Of a stretch of 9,892 nt of DNA, positions 6,747 to 9,892 are shown piece after piece. The notes beneath the pieces were generated by a model. It ran no database searches, was not told the DNA's origin, and saw only the letters and a program-made list of their open reading frames with translations. Source of the stretch: Opitutales bacterium (lineage in GTDB: Bacteria > Verrucomicrobiota > Verrucomicrobiia > Opitutales > T3Sed10-336). A program made the translations under genes and the position numbers. Where the stretch lies: positions 1 through 9,892 of the forward strand of contig SLOW01000073.1 of NCBI GenBank assembly GCA_007132315.1, read 5' to 3'. Every line of letters starts with the position of its first letter. The first letter of the stretch is position 1.

Positions 6747-6927
6747 TCCGGACGACGGGAGGCGATCCCGGGAACGGATAGGTTCGAGTCGAACAAAAGG
6801 CCAAATGCCCAAAGGGAACCAAAATCCAGGAACGCATCGACGCATTTTCTTCTTGCTTCAAAGGATGGTACGCATTCCCTGATAACTATTGAGATCGAGT
6901 ATCAATTATTGCCGTTGCAACCGTCTT

Positions 6928-7695
6928 ATGCGTAAACCGTTGTTGTGGGTCCTCGCCATCCCGGCCGTTATCGCGGCGGCCGGGGGAGCGGCCCGAATCG
7001 CTGACGCGGGCGACTTGCGCGAAACCCTGACGAGCTGGGTGGAGACCCGCCAATTGATCTCCGAGGAGACCAACCGCTGGCGCGAGGAGAAGGACTACCT
7101 CCGGCTCAGCGCCGAGATGCTGGAACGGGAGCTGCTTCGCCTCGAAAAGGACATCGCCAGGCTGGAAGCCGAAACGGCCGGGGCGCGCCTGGAACAGGAG
7201 CGCCTGCGCGAAGAAAACCAAAACCTGGAAACGACCGGCAACCGTGTGAGCGAGCGCATCGGCGCCATCGAAACGGCGCTGTCCGGGATCGCCGGATCGT
7301 TTCCGCAACCCCTGCGCGACCGCACCGGCGAGTTGTTGGCCCGGCTGCCGGCGGACGACCCTGCGGGGGCCTCCCTGGGCCGGAGAACGCAAACCGTGGT
7401 CGGCCTGCTGGGCGAAGCGGACCGGTTCCAGGAAAGCGTTCACGCTCCGCGGCAAATCATTCCCGGGGACGACGGTTCCGATGTGGAAGTCCGTGTCCTG
7501 TACCTGGGCCTGGGACAGGCCTACTTTCTCTCACCGGACGGCGAACGGGCGGGAATCGGGCGCCCGGGGGAGGACGGATGGGACTGGACGTCGCGTCCCG
7601 GCATCGCCCGCGAAATCCGCCGGGCGTTCGCCGTTTACGACAACGAAGCCGCTCCGGAATTCTCGCGCCTTCCGGCGAGCCTAGACAACCGCTGA
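6928..7695 (+). CDS. DUF3450 periplasmic coiled-coil protein of a TonB module
   Basis: A 255-residue exported protein of the DUF3450 family, usually found as the first gene of a TonB energiser operon in marine gammaproteobacteria and Verrucomicrobia; its biochemical role is not established. Starting at the ATG on 6928 gives a Sec signal peptide with A25-D26-A27 before GDL. A TTG at 6889 would put 13 polar residues in front and is less likely. Residues about 31-111 are a long charged coiled coil (ERELLRLEKDIARLE and similar). The C-terminal half carries the DUF3450 signature VLYLGLGQAYFLSPDGE (190-206) followed by GxxGEDGWDW (211-220) and FSRLPASL near the end. No Shine-Dalgarno is visible. 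It is separated by 181 bases from the receptor and by 3 bases from the next gene. That 181-base gap has only a small GTTCG/CGAAC hairpin at 6782-6794 and no obvious terminator, so read-through from the receptor is possible. Confidence 0.88.
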   Translation: MRKPLLWVLAIPAVIAAAGGAARIADAGDLRETLTSWVETRQLISEETNRWREEKDYLRLSAEMLERELLRLEKDIARLEAETAGARLEQERLREENQNLETTGNRVSERIGAIETALSGIAGSFPQPLRDRTGELLARLPADDPAGASLGRRTQTVVGLLGEADRFQESVHAPRQIIPGDDGSDVEVRVLYLGLGQAYFLSPDGERAGIGRPGEDGWDWTSRPGIAREIRRAFAVYDNEAAPEFSRLPASLDNR

Positions 7696-7698
7696 CCG

Positions 7699-9111
7699 AT
7701 GCCGGGCCGCCTGCCATTTTTCCGCAACGCCCTCGGGCTCCTTTTGCTTCTGGGCCTGCTCGTGCCGACGGCGCGTGCCGGCGATTTGGATCGCGCCGCC
7801 GAACGCGCCGCGGAGGATCTCGACCGAGCACTGCGGGAATTGTCGGAAATCCGGCAGCAGATCGCCGAGGAACGCATTCCGTTGGCGCGCGAGGTTCGGG
7901 AATTGGAACAGCGAGTCGGCGAACAACGCCGTTTGCGCGAGCGGCTTCGGGAAACCAAGGCCGAGCAGCGAGAGAGCCTGGAACGAACGCGCCGGGAACG
8001 AGAACAACGCCAGGAAACGCTCCACTACCTCCGGAACCTGCTCGACGATTACCTGGAAGCGTTCGAAACCCGCATCCATATCGCCGAATTGCCCCACTAC
8101 CGGGAGGACCTGCGCGTTGCGCGGGAAACCCCGGGCGATGCGGAATCGGCGACCGGCTTCGACCGGCGCCTCGACCTTCTCGACCGGGCGGTCCGTCGAT
8201 TGGACGACAATCTCGGCGGCCACCGCTTTTCGGGTGAAGCCCTGCTCGAGGACGGGCGCCTGCAAAGCGGCGTCTTTGCTTTGATCGGGCCCGTCGCCGT
8301 GTTCGACGACGAGGCCACGGGACGCTCGGGCCTGGCGGTTCAGCGTCCCGGCTCTCTCCGTCCCCGGCTCCAGCCCGTCGCCGAACGCGATGCGGCCGGC
8401 ATTCGCGAACTCGTTCGGGACGGCTCCGGTATCCTCCCGGTCGATACAACTCTCGGCCTCGCCACCCGGCGCGCCGAAGCGCGCGGCAACCTCTGGAGCC
8501 ACCTTCGCCAGGGCGGCCCGGTCATGATCCCGATCCTGCTGCTGGCCCTGGTGGCGTTGGGGGTGGCGATCTACAAATGGTTCGAGATTCGGCGCATGCC
8601 ACCTCTCCCGCCGGAAGCCCTCCAACGCGTGCTGGAACCCCTCAACCGGGGCAACCCGGAAGAAGCCCGCCGCCGCGCGTCCCAACAACCGGGTCCGGCC
8701 GGGGAGATGCTAGCCGAGGGAGTCGCCCACGTCCACGAAGGACGGGACCTCGCGGAGGAAGTCATGTACGAGAAGATGCTGCGGGCGCAACCCCGGCTGG
8801 AGCGGCTGATGCCCCTGATCGCACTCACAGCCGCCACCGCTCCCCTGCTCGGCTTGCTCGGAACCGTGACGGGTATGATCCAGACCTTTCAGCTTATTAC
8901 CCTGTTCGGCACCGGGGACGCCCAGGCGCTCTCCGGAGGCATTTCCGAAGCGTTGATCACCACCCAGTTCGGGCTGATCGTCGCCGTTCCCGCCCTCATC
9001 CTCCACGCGCTCCTCTCGCGCAAGAGCAAGGCCGTTTTGGCCAACATGCAGCAAACCTCCATCGGGTTCCTCAACGGACTCGCCGCGGGCCGCACAACGA
9101 CCGATGCCTGA
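7699..9111 (+). CDS. Long ExbB/TolQ-family protein with periplasmic coiled coil (TtpC-like)
   Basis: A 470-residue MotA/TolQ/ExbB-type protein resembling TtpC of the Vibrio TonB2 system, about twice the length of classical ExbB. A Sec signal peptide (A25-R26-A27 before GDL) exports a long charged coiled coil (about 28-125), followed by a conserved module around GRLQSGVFALIGPVAVF (186-202). Then come three membrane segments: VMIPILLLALVALGVAIY (275-292), ALTAATAPLLGLLGTVTGMI (375-394) and ALITTQFGLIVAVPALILHALL (418-439). The GISEAL motif keeps Glu417, at the position of the pore glutamate E176 of E. coli ExbB. The protein probably helps pass proton-motive force through ExbB/ExbD to TonB, with the coiled coil working in the periplasm. 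It begins 3 bases after the DUF3450 stop and overlaps the next gene by 8 bases. No clear Shine-Dalgarno is seen, consistent with translational coupling. Confidence 0.92.
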   Translation: MPGRLPFFRNALGLLLLLGLLVPTARAGDLDRAAERAAEDLDRALRELSEIRQQIAEERIPLAREVRELEQRVGEQRRLRERLRETKAEQRESLERTRREREQRQETLHYLRNLLDDYLEAFETRIHIAELPHYREDLRVARETPGDAESATGFDRRLDLLDRAVRRLDDNLGGHRFSGEALLEDGRLQSGVFALIGPVAVFDDEATGRSGLAVQRPGSLRPRLQPVAERDAAGIRELVRDGSGILPVDTTLGLATRRAEARGNLWSHLRQGGPVMIPILLLALVALGVAIYKWFEIRRMPPLPPEALQRVLEPLNRGNPEEARRRASQQPGPAGEMLAEGVAHVHEGRDLAEEVMYEKMLRAQPRLERLMPLIALTAATAPLLGLLGTVTGMIQTFQLITLFGTGDAQALSGGISEALITTQFGLIVAVPALILHALLSRKSKAVLANMQQTSIGFLNGLAAGRTTTDA

Positions 9112-9721
9112 AACATTTCTGCAGGAAACCGCCCGCATCTGGGGCGAAGGCGGCTGGGTCATGATCCCGCTGGCACTGCTGGCACTGTTTTTATACGCGT
9201 TCGCGGCCGACCTCTTTTTCACCTTTACCCGCAGCCGGTACCGCCGGTTCGACCCGGCAACCGCCGAGCAATGGATCCAGAATCCGGATACAGCCACCGG
9301 CCCGATCGGCGCGATCGTTCGTTACGCCCGGGAGGATATCTCCTCGCTCCAGGACATCCGCGACCGGTTCGAAGAAATCCGGCTCGCCGTTTTCCCGAAG
9401 ATCGATCGCAGGCTCTTCTTCCTGATCACGCTGACCACCGCCGCCCCCCTGCTCGGACTGCTCGGCACGGTGCTCGGTATGATTTCGACATTCGATGCCA
9501 TGGCAACCGGGGGCGGTCGGGTGATCGAAATGGTGTCCTCCGGCATCTCCACCGCCCTCATCACCACCAAGACCGGTCTGCTCATCGCCATTCCGGGCTA
9601 TTTCATGGCCGCCGCGGTCCGCCGGCGCCGCAATGAATACGCCGCGTTCCTGGCGAGCCTGGAAAGCCTCGCCATGCAGCACTTTCACAAGACCGCCGGC
9701 CGGGGGGAGTCGAATCGATGA
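9104..9721 (+). CDS. exbB: ExbB-type TonB energiser (short paralogue)
   Basis: A 205-residue inner-membrane ExbB-family protein. Membrane segments are at about 18-38 (VMIPLALLALFLYAFAADLFF), 105-128 (FFLITLTTAAPLLGLLGTVLGM) and 152-170 (LITTKTGLLIAIPGYFMAA), the usual three-helix ExbB layout, with the cytoplasmic loop between helices 1 and 2 ending in FPKIDRR. The family GLLGTVxGM motif is intact. At the place where classical ExbB and the upstream long paralogue read GI(A/S)EAL, this protein reads GISTAL (147-152), so Thr150 replaces the pore glutamate. It should form the ExbB ring around ExbD. Its ATG lies inside the upstream gene (8-bp overlap) and its stop overlaps exbD as ATGA, so the three are translated together. 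Confidence 0.93.
   Translation: MPETFLQETARIWGEGGWVMIPLALLALFLYAFAADLFFTFTRSRYRRFDPATAEQWIQNPDTATGPIGAIVRYAREDISSLQDIRDRFEEIRLAVFPKIDRRLFFLITLTTAAPLLGLLGTVLGMISTFDAMATGGGRVIEMVSSGISTALITTKTGLLIAIPGYFMAAAVRRRRNEYAAFLASLESLAMQHFHKTAGRGESNR
9706..9709 (+). promoter_or_regulatory. Shine-Dalgarno of exbD
   Basis: GGAG within a G-rich run lies 8 bases before the exbD ATG. It is the only textbook Shine-Dalgarno that I find in front of a gene in this window, and it supports the start at 9718. Confidence 0.7.
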
Positions 9722-9892
9722 AATCCCACCGGACGCTTCCAGTGGATTCCGAGTCGGCCGATATCAACATATCGCCGCTGATCGACATGGTGTTTATCCT
9801 CCTGATCTTCTTCATCGTCACCACGGTTTTCGTGGAGGAAACCGGGGTCGATGTGCAACGTCCGGAAGCCGCCGCCGCGATCGATCTGGACC
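9718..9892 (+). CDS. exbD: ExbD, biopolymer transport protein (3' end outside window)
   Basis: The first 58 residues of an ExbD/TolR-family protein, cut by the right window edge. After a short cytoplasmic N-terminus comes the diagnostic ADINISPLIDMVFILLIFF segment: SPLIDMVF places Asp23 in the single membrane helix, equivalent to the proton-carrying Asp25 of E. coli ExbD. A periplasmic part begins at about residue 40 (EETGVDVQRPEA). The ATG overlaps the exbB stop as ATGA and has a good Shine-Dalgarno. ExbD sits inside the ExbB ring and passes energy to TonB; the tonB gene would be expected next downstream. ExbD is preferred to TolR because of the neighbouring receptor and energiser genes. Confidence 0.95.
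   Translation, partial: MKSHRTLPVDSESADINISPLIDMVFILLIFFIVTTVFVEETGVDVQRPEAAAAIDLD

Noticed and set aside
4452..6845. A very long open frame (797 codons) on the - strand opposite the receptor gene
   Set aside because: The translation has no recognisable domain and is rich in Arg, Gly and Pro as expected for the antisense frame of a GC-rich gene. The + strand frame is an unmistakable TonB-dependent receptor.

Overview
This GC-rich window reads as a chromosomal segment of a Gram-negative bacterium. The best guess is a member of the Verrucomicrobia (Opitutae-like). The reasons are the style of the GyrA C-terminal domain, the LA_2272-like repeat protein, a DUF3450/long-ExbB TonB module and the rarity of clear Shine-Dalgarno sequences. 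The lineage is an inference from gene content. The outer membrane itself is well supported by a TonB-dependent receptor and its energising proteins.

Left part (1-2667): the 3' end of gyrA (DNA gyrase subunit A, beta-pinwheel domain) runs in from the left edge. It is followed by a small secreted protein made of 14-residue 'GxQxGLVN' repeats, which ends in a textbook intrinsic terminator with a UUCG loop. Next comes a YheT-family alpha/beta hydrolase with an intact Ser-Asp-His triad. All three are on the + strand.

Middle part (2668-4499): this is a gene-poor stretch holding debris and repeats. On the - strand there is the C-terminal stub of a glycoside hydrolase family 16 gene, cut off by an in-frame stop. 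Near it lies one copy of a dispersed repeat whose second copy sits about 1.3 kb away in inverted orientation. There is an AT-rich patch (about 34% GC by hand count over 3121-3300) that includes an 85-bp inverted array of CACTAAT/ATTAGTG decamers, and some short palindromes. The only intact gene here is a - strand NAD(P)-binding oxidoreductase of the YhfK type.

Right part (4500-9892): a TonB-dependent outer-membrane receptor resembling the ZnuD (zinc) type lies behind an AT-rich leader with a near-palindrome. It is followed, after a 181-bp gap, by a tightly packed energiser module: a periplasmic DUF3450 coiled-coil protein, a long ExbB/TolQ protein with a secreted coiled-coil N-terminus (TtpC-like), a short ExbB and the start of ExbD. 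Junctions are 3 bp, an 8-bp overlap and a 4-bp ATGA overlap, so these four are almost certainly one operon. tonB and a TPR protein would be expected just beyond the right edge. The plausible joint job is inner-membrane proton-motive-force coupling to outer-membrane uptake, with the adjacent receptor as one candidate client.

No wholly new defence or mobile system was recognised. The points most worth a second look are the two-ExbB arrangement, in which the pore glutamate is present in only one paralogue, the ATTAGTG hairpin array, the inverted dispersed repeats around the oxidoreductase, and the GH16 remnant.
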